The notes beneath the pieces are model-generated. The model was not told the origin of the DNA. It worked only from the letters and a program-made list of their open reading frames with translations, and did not search any database. Shown piece after piece: positions 7,390 to 14,972 of a stretch of 50,395 nucleotides of DNA. How positions within the stretch are numbered: the first letter of the stretch is position 1; each line of letters begins with the position of its first letter. A program made the position numbers and the translations under genes. Source of the DNA: Crocinitomicaceae bacterium (lineage in GTDB: Bacteria > Bacteroidota > Bacteroidia > Flavobacteriales_D > Crocinitomicaceae). Location: the NCBI GenBank assembly GCA_020436025.1, contig JAGQYP010000026.1:1-50395 (forward strand), written 5' to 3'.

Positions 7390-10161
7390 ATGACGATCTT
7401 CTTAGAAAACTGTATCCACTCAATTTGTTCATCTACAGAGGATATTGCGAAGGAAACGATGATCATTCCTAATAAAAGAGCATCGGTTTATATTCGGAAA
7501 TACATTGCCAATTATTATAAAAAGCCAGTTTGGAGTCCGACCATCTTAACCATCGATGAATGGGTCAAACAACAAACTGACAAGAAAGTCATCAAAGGAA
7601 ATGTCCTCCTGTTTCATTTTTATCGGGTATATACCCAAATGGAAGGGAAAAATGCCGAGTCATTCGAAAAATACATGAATTGGGGTCGGATTTTATTAAA
7701 AGATTTTGACGAAATCGATCGCTATTTATTGCAACCGGAAGAAGTATTCAGAGATCTCAGAAATATAAAGGAACTGGAAGACTGGGATTTGGAAAGATCC
7801 GAAGCAAAAGAAATTGGGAAGTATGAAGAAAAGTTTTTGGGCTTTTGGGATAAGATTCTGGATTTCTACAAGGCTTTTTCAGACTATTTAAAAGAAAATG
7901 AATGGACTTATGCAGGTCGTGTTTATAAGGAGTTTGCGCTGACAATCAATCCGGATGAATTCGAAAACATCCATTTTATTGGATTCAATGCTCTCTCTTC
8001 GGCGGAGCAAATGATTATTCACAAACTCTTAAAAAGAAAAAAGGCCAAGGTCTATTTTGACATGGATCCCTTTTTCGTCAATAATCCGGCTCATGAGGCG
8101 GGACGATTTTTTAGAGCCTTGCAGAAAAGATGGGAGGATGTTGTCCTTCAGGACCAAATGGTGGATCAATTGACCAAAGGGGAAAGAAACTTTGAGTTTA
8201 TTGCTTCAGCCGATCAAGTGGCACAAGTGGGTCTGGCAAGTCAGATTTTATCGGGTCTACGCGACAAAGGGGAACTCAACGATACAGCAATTGTATTGGC
8301 TGACGAAAATTTAATCGATCCACTTTTAAGGTCCTTGCCTGATGGGATTGAGGAAGCGAATATTACTATGGGTCTGCCTATCCGTAGAACTTCCATTAAA
8401 AACCTGACGGAATTGTTTTTTGCGCTCCAAGAGCATTTACTCAAGTTCGGAGCCAAGAGTTTGTATCATAAAGATGTGACGCATTTACTGGAATTACCTC
8501 TGATCCGAAAAACCTATTCAAAAGAAGAATTAAAGCGGGTAGAAGCTTTGGAAAGAGATATTTTAAAGTCGAATCGCAAGTTTCTGGAGTTAGAGTCGAT
8601 CAAAAACCAGCTTCCCGAATGCATTCAGCGACATGCCAAATTGATTGAAAAATGGGAATTTGAAAAGCTGGAGTTTTTAAAGGATTATATTGATTTAGCG
8701 GGTACTATATTGCAGTCCGATCAAATTTCGGATCTCGAGAAAGAAACCTTGGTGCTTTTAATCGATATTTTAAAGAAACTAAAAACCTTTTTGGAGGAGC
8801 ATCAAGACATAGAAATCTCCTACAGCATATTTAAAAGATTGATGAACGAGGAGATTCATAATTCACAAGTCGATTTTCTAGGGAATCCAATTGAAGGTTT
8901 GCAAATCATGGGGATTTTGGAAACACGTCTGCTGGACTTCAAGAATTTGATTTTTATAGGCATGAACGAAGGGATGTTACCAGCCGGAAATTATTCAGAT
9001 TCCATTCTGCCGAAAGACTTGAAACTCTACCACAAGCTTCCGGTTCAGCAAGACAAAGACGCTATTTTTGCGCATCATTTTTATAGATTAACGCTGAGAG
9101 CAGAAAAAATTTACGCGATTTATTACACCAAAGTCGACATGACTTCCACTGGGGAAATGAGTCGCTATCTGATGCAAATCAAAATGGAATATCCGGGATT
9201 GAATCCTCAAAACATTATCAGCGAAAAAACTTACAAACCCAACGAGGGGAATGTACATAAGGCCAAGTTCCAGGTTCAGAAAGATGCGATCATAGAGCAA
9301 AGACTGGACGATTTATTTGAAAAAGGACTTTCTCCGACGGCTTTGAACACCTATTTGACCTGCCCGATGGATTTTTATTACCGCTACATTTTAAAACTGA
9401 GAGAGGAAGAAAAAGTGGAAGAAGATATTGAGCATGCTACTTTTGGATCCATTGTTCACGAAGTATTGGAAGAATTGTACAAACCTGCAGTAGGAGATTA
9501 TCTGAAGATTGAATTTTTAAAGGAATCCTTGAAAAAGATTGAGGAGGAAACCCATAAAAGTTTTGAGAAGAATTTTGGAAAAAAGGGCTATCAGTATGGG
9601 ACCAATCAATTGGCTTTTAGAGTAGTTCAGGACTATGTAAGGCGTTTTTTGAATCAGGAAATCCAATTTTTAAAAGACAATCCGGGCAAGTCTTTAAAAA
9701 TCATTCAGCTTGAAAAAGAATTGCGTAAAGAGTTTGAATGGGAGATTTTAGGAAAGAAAAGAAAAATCTGTTTTCAGGGAAAAGCAGATCGCATTGATGA
9801 ATGGGATGGAGTTACTCGAATTATCGACTATAAAACAGGAAAATGTATTCCAGGTGATTTAAAAGTACTCAACGACGACACCCAGGCGATATTAAAAAAT
9901 GATAAGAAAAAGTTCATGGCTCAAGTGATGCTCTACGACCTCATGAACGATGAAAATGGACATGTTGAAGGAGGGATATTTTCTTTTAGAAATATGAATG
10001 AAGGGGTGATGACAATTCAAAGGAAAAGCAAAACTCAAGAAGAATTCAGAGAAGAATTTATTGAAGAACTAAAAAAGAAAGTCGAAGAAATTTATAATCC
10101 AGAGTTCATCATCGAACATAACTCCGAAGCGAAATACTGTAATTACTGTAAAATGGACTAA
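7390..10161 (+). CDS. AddB-like PD-(D/E)XK nuclease family protein
   Basis: 923 residues. The N-terminal part (IIPNKRASVYIRKYI, residues about 26-40) and the central region (IMGILETRLLDFKNLIFIGM) match the inactivated helicase half of AddB-type recombination nucleases as found in Bacteroidota. The C-terminal quarter is a RecB-type nuclease: LSPTALNTYLTCPMDFYYRY carries the first Fe-S cysteine, then FGSIVHEVLEELY, and the PD-(D/E)XK core GKADRIDEWDG..RIIDYKTGK. The very C-terminus YCNYCKMD has two cysteines but ends before the last cysteine usually seen in the 4Fe-4S cluster. Expected role: end-processing of double-strand breaks with an AddA/UvrD-type helicase, which is not in this window. ATG at 7390 is the first in-frame start. 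Confidence 0.82.
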   Translation: MTIFLENCIHSICSSTEDIAKETMIIPNKRASVYIRKYIANYYKKPVWSPTILTIDEWVKQQTDKKVIKGNVLLFHFYRVYTQMEGKNAESFEKYMNWGRILLKDFDEIDRYLLQPEEVFRDLRNIKELEDWDLERSEAKEIGKYEEKFLGFWDKILDFYKAFSDYLKENEWTYAGRVYKEFALTINPDEFENIHFIGFNALSSAEQMIIHKLLKRKKAKVYFDMDPFFVNNPAHEAGRFFRALQKRWEDVVLQDQMVDQLTKGERNFEFIASADQVAQVGLASQILSGLRDKGELNDTAIVLADENLIDPLLRSLPDGIEEANITMGLPIRRTSIKNLTELFFALQEHLLKFGAKSLYHKDVTHLLELPLIRKTYSKEELKRVEALERDILKSNRKFLELESIKNQLPECIQRHAKLIEKWEFEKLEFLKDYIDLAGTILQSDQISDLEKETLVLLIDILKKLKTFLEEHQDIEISYSIFKRLMNEEIHNSQVDFLGNPIEGLQIMGILETRLLDFKNLIFIGMNEGMLPAGNYSDSILPKDLKLYHKLPVQQDKDAIFAHHFYRLTLRAEKIYAIYYTKVDMTSTGEMSRYLMQIKMEYPGLNPQNIISEKTYKPNEGNVHKAKFQVQKDAIIEQRLDDLFEKGLSPTALNTYLTCPMDFYYRYILKLREEEKVEEDIEHATFGSIVHEVLEELYKPAVGDYLKIEFLKESLKKIEEETHKSFEKNFGKKGYQYGTNQLAFRVVQDYVRRFLNQEIQFLKDNPGKSLKIIQLEKELRKEFEWEILGKKRKICFQGKADRIDEWDGVTRIIDYKTGKCIPGDLKVLNDDTQAILKNDKKKFMAQVMLYDLMNDENGHVEGGIFSFRNMNEGVMTIQRKSKTQEEFREEFIEELKKKVEEIYNPEFIIEHNSEAKYCNYCKMD

Positions 10162-10174
10162 AGGAAAAAAGAAA

Positions 10175-10240
10175 AGGTCTGAAAGGAGATTATGTTTGTA
10201 GTGTGTGTGTGAATATCGAGGAAAATCTCATTTCAGACCT
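10175..10240. repeat. long imperfect inverted repeat (16 of 17 paired positions)
   Basis: AGGTCTGAAA (10175-10184) pairs with TTTCAGACCT (10231-10240), then one mismatch, then GAGATT (10186-10191) pairs with AATCTC (10224-10229). The 32-base loop holds a GT-dinucleotide run. There is no T-tract on either side, so it is not a simple terminator. Confidence 0.65.
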
Positions 10241-10360
10241 AATGCAAGGAAATCTTTAAAAACCAGTTAGCAAATCGATATTTGCTTTATTATAAGACGC
10301 CTAGAAAAGTAAATGGTTGGCTGTTAGCAGAAAATTTTTCCAATAATTCGTTCAAAGCCT

Positions 10361-10368
10361 TAATTTTG
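10361..10368 (+). promoter_or_regulatory. -7 box of the DUF4268 gene
   Basis: TAATTTTG, perfect TAnnTTTG, four bases before the ATG at 10373; a TTTC about 20 bases further up (10337-10340) could serve as -33 box. Predicts a leaderless mRNA. Confidence 0.45.
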
Positions 10369-10372
10369 GAGC

Positions 10373-10834
10373 ATGTTTGGTAAGGAAGAAAGAAAAGAAT
10401 GGGTGACCCAATTTTGGGAGGGATTTAAGCAATTCATGAAAGGAACTAGTTCTTTGCGCGGCAACCACGTTCCTTGGATCAATTATCCGACCAATGTCAA
10501 AAGCATCTATTTTCGTTATTATGTAGATCAACATCATGCCAAAGTAGTGATTGAAATACAAGAGAAAGATGAAGGTATTAGAGATTTGCATTGGGAGCAA
10601 TTCGGCGAACTTAAAAAAATTTTGGAAGGGTATTTTGGTGATCAATTGATTTGGCAAAAAGAAGCGATCAACCAAGCCAACATGCCTTGTTCTCAAATTT
10701 ATATGGAACTGAAAGAAGTAAATCTTTACAAAAAAGAAGACCACCAAAAAATCTATTCATTCCTAAAAGAAAACATCATCAAACTAGATGATTTCTGGGA
10801 AACCTACTTTGATATATTTGAAGAACTGCAGTAA
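10373..10834 (+). CDS. DUF4268 domain protein
   Basis: 153 residues, one cytoplasmic domain, no signal peptide or membrane segment. FGKEERKEWVTQFWEGF at the start, HVPWINYPT and IYFRYYVDQHHAKVVIEI in the middle and the aromatic C-terminus DDFWETYFDIFEEL match what I know of the DUF4268 family, which in some proteins sits behind restriction or nuclease-like domains but here stands alone. Function unknown. It lies 211 bases downstream of the AddB-like gene, separated by the long hairpin, so it is probably a separate transcript with its own -7 box. Confidence 0.7.
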   Translation: MFGKEERKEWVTQFWEGFKQFMKGTSSLRGNHVPWINYPTNVKSIYFRYYVDQHHAKVVIEIQEKDEGIRDLHWEQFGELKKILEGYFGDQLIWQKEAINQANMPCSQIYMELKEVNLYKKEDHQKIYSFLKENIIKLDDFWETYFDIFEELQ

Positions 10835-10840
10835 TTTGAA

Positions 10841-10932
10841 TTATGAACCGAGCAACAGGGAGATAATTAAGAATTAAGAATTAAGAATGTATAATTAGTC
10901 ATTCTACACTCTACATTCTAAATTCTACACTC
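10841..10932. repeat. A+T-rich intergenic repeat of the TTAAGAA / TTCTACA type
   Basis: Contains GAACCGAGC, AGGGAGATAAT, three tandem TTAAGAA units, then a run of TTCTACA-like heptamers (CATTCTACACTCTACATTCT). Reverse-complemented, the parts TTATCTCCCT and GCTCGGTTC match the 66-bp repeats at 39847-39978, so these are members of one dispersed family in opposite orientation. Confidence 0.55.
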
Positions 10933-11343
10933 CTAAGATTTGTACTTCGTATCCAAAAAGTCCAGATACCTCTTGGCGTTTTTGAATTCTCTTTTAAAAT
11001 GGCATTGGTCGGTCCATCTGTTTTTTTCTTTGTCTTGAGTGGTGCTGATTAGGTATTGTTCGCCGATTGTAAATTCCGACATGCATTTGTCCATTTTCGT
11101 TCTAAAAGTTAGGGTTTCAACATAATTTTTCAAGTTGTATTTTTTGATCACTTTTACAGAATACTCCATGAATTTGATCTTCCCTTCTTTTTTCTCTTCC
11201 ACTTTCGTGATTTCAGCTAGAAAAAATTCATGTGATCCCTGGGCTAAAACTTTTTCATTTAATGGGTTTGGAATCGTCTTGCAATCACAACTGTAACCAA
11301 GAGATAGTGTTAGTACGAATGCTAAAAATGCTAAATATTTCAT
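10933..11343 (-). CDS. small secreted protein, NTR/TIMP-like fold
   Basis: 136 residues with a signal peptide (1-18) ending just before CDCK, so the mature protein would begin with C-x-C as in NTR/TIMP-like domains. Other family hallmarks are a central beta strand MEYSVKVIKKY, a GEQYLIST strand, and later cysteines (KCMSEF, DQCHF) that could form disulfides with the first pair. It resembles the secreted protein at 21504-21893 in this layout. Such bacterial proteins are exported; their function is not established. The region downstream on this strand is the TTCTACA-type repeat and no terminator was seen. Confidence 0.6.
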   Translation of the reverse strand: MKYLAFLAFVLTLSLGYSCDCKTIPNPLNEKVLAQGSHEFFLAEITKVEEKKEGKIKFMEYSVKVIKKYNLKNYVETLTFRTKMDKCMSEFTIGEQYLISTTQDKEKNRWTDQCHFKREFKNAKRYLDFLDTKYKS

Positions 11344-11402
11344 GATGTTTCTTTTTGAATAGTCTAACTAAAATCAGACCAAAAGATACAATTTTTATGA
11401 AA

Positions 11403-12242
11403 TTAATCGGTCAGCCATTTGTTTGGGTCAAAGTATCGCTCGAGTGCTTCGTAATCATGATTCTTTTTTTCAGAGAATCCTACCACATCCATGTTTCCCA
11501 ATAATTTTCCCTCTTCATCGTAATAATTGTGGACCTTAAAACTCTTGGAAACATTACCCATGAACTTCATTTTTTTATTTTTCCATTTCATTTTAATGGA
11601 TTTCAGCTTACCCTCTGGTAATTCCTGGTTGTGGCTCGTAAACTTCCTTTCAATTTCTCGACCTTTACTATCGTATTGAAGCTCTATTTTGGCAATGGCG
11701 AGATCAGCTAGTTCTCCGTTTTGTTTGTGGTAACTGATTTCAGATCTTCTTTTCGTATCACCTTCATATTTGTACTGAATTTGCACGATAAACACATTAT
11801 TTTGATCGTAGGCATTCATCTCAATCACTCGATTCATTTCATCATATAAAAATTCTCCTCGAGCAAAATTCCCACAAGTATTTCTCATCAATTCATCTTT
11901 TCGATCTTTAAATGAGATTTCTTGAATGTTTCCCCGGGCATCCCAGGAATAGATCGTTTTTGGATTTCCACAATCCAGATAAATGGGGTTTTTGAGTCGA
12001 TCCAACGTATCTGTATACTTGATCATGACCACCATACCATTCTCATAGAGTACAGTTTTTTTCCAATCAAGTATTCCATATCCCTTCAGTTCGTATTTAA
12101 ATTCCATGAATTTCCCGGTAGTTCCCTTGAAATGAACAGTTACTTTGGAATCATCATAATCTTCAGGGTTGAAATCATCCGGATGCTGAGTTCGACCAAC
12201 AGTCAAAAGCAATACAGAGAAAAAAAGAAGAATGAAACGCAT
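11403..12242 (-). CDS. secreted YD/RHS-like repeat protein of unknown function
   Basis: 279 residues with a signal peptide (1-18). The body shows several short YD-type repeats separated by polar loops: YSWDARGNIQEISF, FLYDEMNRVIEMNAY, LQYDSKGREIERKF and NYYDEEGKLLGN, which suggest a small beta-sheet stack as in RHS/YD or MORN-like proteins. No catalytic motif, lipobox or sorting domain is visible. The gene follows the acetyltransferase with a gap of 6 bases and is probably translated from the same message. Confidence 0.55.
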   Translation of the reverse strand: MRFILLFFSVLLLTVGRTQHPDDFNPEDYDDSKVTVHFKGTTGKFMEFKYELKGYGILDWKKTVLYENGMVVMIKYTDTLDRLKNPIYLDCGNPKTIYSWDARGNIQEISFKDRKDELMRNTCGNFARGEFLYDEMNRVIEMNAYDQNNVFIVQIQYKYEGDTKRRSEISYHKQNGELADLAIAKIELQYDSKGREIERKFTSHNQELPEGKLKSIKMKWKNKKMKFMGNVSKSFKVHNYYDEEGKLLGNMDVVGFSEKKNHDYEALERYFDPNKWLTD

Positions 12243-12248
12243 GAAGGG

Positions 12249-12770
12249 TTAAAATTTTCGATCTAATTCGTACCAATGACAAGGTTCTTGTTCGTAGAGG
12301 AAATCTTTGGTCTGAGTAAAACCCAATTTTTGCAAAACATGATTTGAGGCAATATTGTCGACATGAGCCACCCCACAGATTTTTTTAATATGCAGACAAT
12401 GGAATCCAAAATCCAAAGCGGCTTCTGAAGTTTCTGTTGCGATGCCTTTCCCCCAGTGCTTTCTTTTTAGGCGGTATCCCAAATCGTAATATTTCGATTG
12501 ATCGATATGACTGGTTTCATATTTCAGTCCGGACCAGCCCAAACATTCTTTGGTTTTCATGTCTTCCACTATCCATCTTCCGATCCCGAAATCCTTATAT
12601 TGTTGTTGGACTGCTCCAATATATTCAAATACCTGATCTTTGCTTTTCAAAGGCTGATTTCCAAGATAACGGTGTACTTCTGGGTCAGAATCCATTTCAA
12701 AAAGATCATCGACATCCGTTTCGCGGAATTCTCTTAAAATAAATCGTTCGGTTTCTATGTGGAAGTTCAT
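12249..12770 (-). CDS. GNAT-family N-acetyltransferase (RimJ-like)
   Basis: 173 residues, the usual length for an Acetyltransf_3 domain. It should transfer acetyl from acetyl-CoA to an amine. TERFILREFRETDVDDLF is the standard N-terminal strand; YRLKRKHWGKGIATE is the acetyl-CoA binding motif A (R/Q-x-x-G-x-G/A pattern); NIASNHVLQKLGF is the classic C-terminal motif of this subfamily. RimJ/RimL ribosomal enzymes have this architecture, but so do many with small-molecule or unknown substrates, so the substrate is not assigned. First gene of a two-gene unit with the YD-repeat protein. Confidence 0.88.
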   Translation of the reverse strand: MNFHIETERFILREFRETDVDDLFEMDSDPEVHRYLGNQPLKSKDQVFEYIGAVQQQYKDFGIGRWIVEDMKTKECLGWSGLKYETSHIDQSKYYDLGYRLKRKHWGKGIATETSEAALDFGFHCLHIKKICGVAHVDNIASNHVLQKLGFTQTKDFLYEQEPCHWYELDRKF

Positions 12771-12865
12771 TTTTCCTAGTTTGACTTCAAAAATAATTCA
12801 AATATTTCAGCCTGCCATAGGAAAGAAAGTTTCTTCTATTGTAAGGGATAATTTAATTTAGTATA

Positions 12866-14020
12866 TTGCTCAAACACAAGACTAACCGAGTGATACATAG
12901 ATTCTTACAAACTATTGAAGAGCTTTCTAAAAGTTCTCATTTGCATCAAGGCGATACAGAAGGTTTTGCCAGTGAAGTATTACAATGTTCGACCCGTGTA
13001 TTGGAATGTGAGAGGTCGAATATTTGGATCTTTAATGAGGATCAATCTGAAATGTATTGTTTGATGGCGTATGATCAACTTACGGGGGACATGAGCAAGA
13101 TGGATCCTTTAAGTGGGGTAGAATTACCTAATTATTTTTCCCATCTTAAACGCAATGAGATCATTGTTTCAGAAAATGCTAAGAAAGAACCCATGAATGC
13201 AGAATTATTGGAAGATTACCTGATTCCGTATAATATTGGAGGGATGATTGATATTCCCATTCGATCTGAAGGGAAAATGATAGGTGTAGTGTGCTTTGAA
13301 CATGTTGGCAAAACCCATCTTTGGAGTATTGAAGAGCAAAAATTTTGTCAGTCGGTTGCCCAACTCATTACGCTAACGCTAGAAACGAATCAGAAAAAAG
13401 CACTTCAAGAACAATTGGAGCAGATTATCAAACAAAAGGAAATTCTCATTCAAGAGATCAATCATAGAGTGAAAAACAACCTAGCAGTGATCATGAGTTT
13501 GCTCAATTTGCAAAAGCACAACGCTAAAGATGCTTATCACGAACGATTGTTTGACGAAATTAAGGACAAAGTGTATACCATGTCTCTTATTCAAGAGCAG
13601 TTGCATACAAGTGAAAACATAGACTCCATCAATTTGGAGGATTTTCTTCGCAACTTGGTTCAGAATCTCAACCATTCATATGGTCAGGGCAAAAATATCC
13701 ATATCCAAATGGATCTCGATGTAGTGCCGGTGGACGTCTCGAAGGCTATACCTTGTGGTTTGATAGCCAACGAAATCCTTACCAATTCATTTAAATACGC
13801 TTTTTCAAATCATCATGAACCGGTATTAAACATACATTTAAGTCAGCGATCAGGTGACTGTGTATTGGAATTCAAAGATAATGGGCCGGGATTTGATCCA
13901 AAAGTTGACCATCCAGGAATGGGAATGGATCTTATTTCGGATTTATCGGGTCAAATAGATGGAGATCTGCAGATGACAACCCAGAATGGTGTAAGTGTGA
14001 GTTTGACTTTTCCTTGTTAA
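12866..14020 (+). CDS. cytoplasmic sensor histidine kinase, GAF + HisKA_2 + HATPase
   Basis: 384 residues with no signal peptide or membrane segment. Residues about 10-175 form a GAF sensor domain (ERSNIWIFNEDQ, IDIPIRSEGKMIGVVCFE). A linker helix leads to the HisKA_2 dimerisation helix EINHRVKNNL with the phosphoacceptor His200, and the HATPase has N box CGLIANEILTNSFKYAF (from 297) and G1 box DNGPGF. HisKA_2 kinases are often orphan and phosphorylate response regulators lacking output domains; none lies next door. The start is not ATG: an in-frame stop lies at 12854-12856 and the first plausible codon is TTG at 12866 (alternatively GTG at 12890); the first ATG is inside the GAF domain. Confidence 0.85.
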   Translation: MLKHKTNRVIHRFLQTIEELSKSSHLHQGDTEGFASEVLQCSTRVLECERSNIWIFNEDQSEMYCLMAYDQLTGDMSKMDPLSGVELPNYFSHLKRNEIIVSENAKKEPMNAELLEDYLIPYNIGGMIDIPIRSEGKMIGVVCFEHVGKTHLWSIEEQKFCQSVAQLITLTLETNQKKALQEQLEQIIKQKEILIQEINHRVKNNLAVIMSLLNLQKHNAKDAYHERLFDEIKDKVYTMSLIQEQLHTSENIDSINLEDFLRNLVQNLNHSYGQGKNIHIQMDLDVVPVDVSKAIPCGLIANEILTNSFKYAFSNHHEPVLNIHLSQRSGDCVLEFKDNGPGFDPKVDHPGMGMDLISDLSGQIDGDLQMTTQNGVSVSLTFPC

Positions 14021-14021
14021 A

Positions 14022-14870
14022 TTACTCCGCTATTCTCAACCAATAAGAACCCCCATGTTTTTCTACCTCTTTCAGATTCGGATGCTCCCAAATCGGAGCG
14101 AGCTGCTGTGCTAATTCTTTGTCTTCTGAAATAAAATAATTAGGGAAAATCGTCTCAAATTTCTTTGGATTGGCTAGAAGATAAAAGCTCAAGCCATATT
14201 GTTCGGAATAAAAACGATCACACATGAATTGAGGATAATCGTAAGGAATGTAGATGTCATGAACATGCACAATTACTCCTTTTTTCAGTCGAGGTAAGAT
14301 TTCCATAAAGAAAACCATGGCATCTGAATTGGGAAGAATACGGTGGGAATTGTCCACAAACAAAATATCTCCTGCTTCCAATTCTTCCAACATTTTCAAA
14401 TCGATGTTTTCGAAGGGCTCACGAATCACCTTATCTGCCAAAACATCAATCTCAGCGCGTGGCATGGGGTCGATGGAAATGATTTCCGTATTTAAATTTT
14501 GTTCTTGTTTTGCTTTGTAAGCGACCTTCGTAGAGTTCCCGGAACCTATTTCCACATATTTTTTGGGTTTCAATTCCGCCATCAATGTGTAAATGGCTAC
14601 GATATCCAATCCTGGTAAAAAGCCATTGTTCCAGCCTGGTTTTTTTGAATCCGTTTCTTCTTTCAGGTCTTTGATTTCCCAAATCTGCTCTTTATACGAA
14701 AGCGCCTTTGCGATGAGGTCCTGATAAGTTGTACGATGTGTATTCACAATAGCATACAATTCTTTGTGAGGAGGCAATCCATGTCCATATCTCGGCTTCA
14801 TGTCTACCTTATATTCCGAAAAGAAAGTCTGAAATTTTGGGTTTAGGAATCTGTACAACTCTTTAATCAT
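14022..14870 (-). CDS. class I SAM-dependent methyltransferase
   Basis: 282 residues. Motif I is KYVEIGSGNSTK, followed by TEIISIDPMPRAEID (acidic residue of motif II) and DILFVDNSHR, GVIVHVHDIYIPYDYP, which fits the Methyltransf_24-like group found near glycan or secondary-metabolite loci. The N-terminal 60 residues (RYGHGLPPHKELYAI) are an added helical part. Substrate unknown. Its stop lies 1 base from the stop of the convergent kinase gene, so the two ends meet tail to tail. Confidence 0.78.
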   Translation of the reverse strand: MIKELYRFLNPKFQTFFSEYKVDMKPRYGHGLPPHKELYAIVNTHRTTYQDLIAKALSYKEQIWEIKDLKEETDSKKPGWNNGFLPGLDIVAIYTLMAELKPKKYVEIGSGNSTKVAYKAKQEQNLNTEIISIDPMPRAEIDVLADKVIREPFENIDLKMLEELEAGDILFVDNSHRILPNSDAMVFFMEILPRLKKGVIVHVHDIYIPYDYPQFMCDRFYSEQYGLSFYLLANPKKFETIFPNYFISEDKELAQQLAPIWEHPNLKEVEKHGGSYWLRIAE

Positions 14871-14923
14871 CGACTGTAATTTTGGCTAAAATTAATCTTT
14901 TTTGCAGGAAATGGTGTGTTCTC

Positions 14924-14950
14924 TTGGGTTCAAAAATAATTGTAACTTTA
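14924..14950 (+). promoter_or_regulatory. promoter of the large T9SS protein gene
   Basis: TTG at 14924-14926 and TAACTTTA at 14943-14950 (one mismatch to TAnnTTTG), 16 bases apart, 22 bases before the ATG at 14973. Confidence 0.4.
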
Positions 14951-14972
14951 AATTCTTAAAATCGAATCAAAC

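Noticed and set aside
10352..10747. 131-codon open frame opposite the DUF4268 gene
   Set aside because: Overlaps a better-supported gene with a promoter box at the correct distance; no motif.
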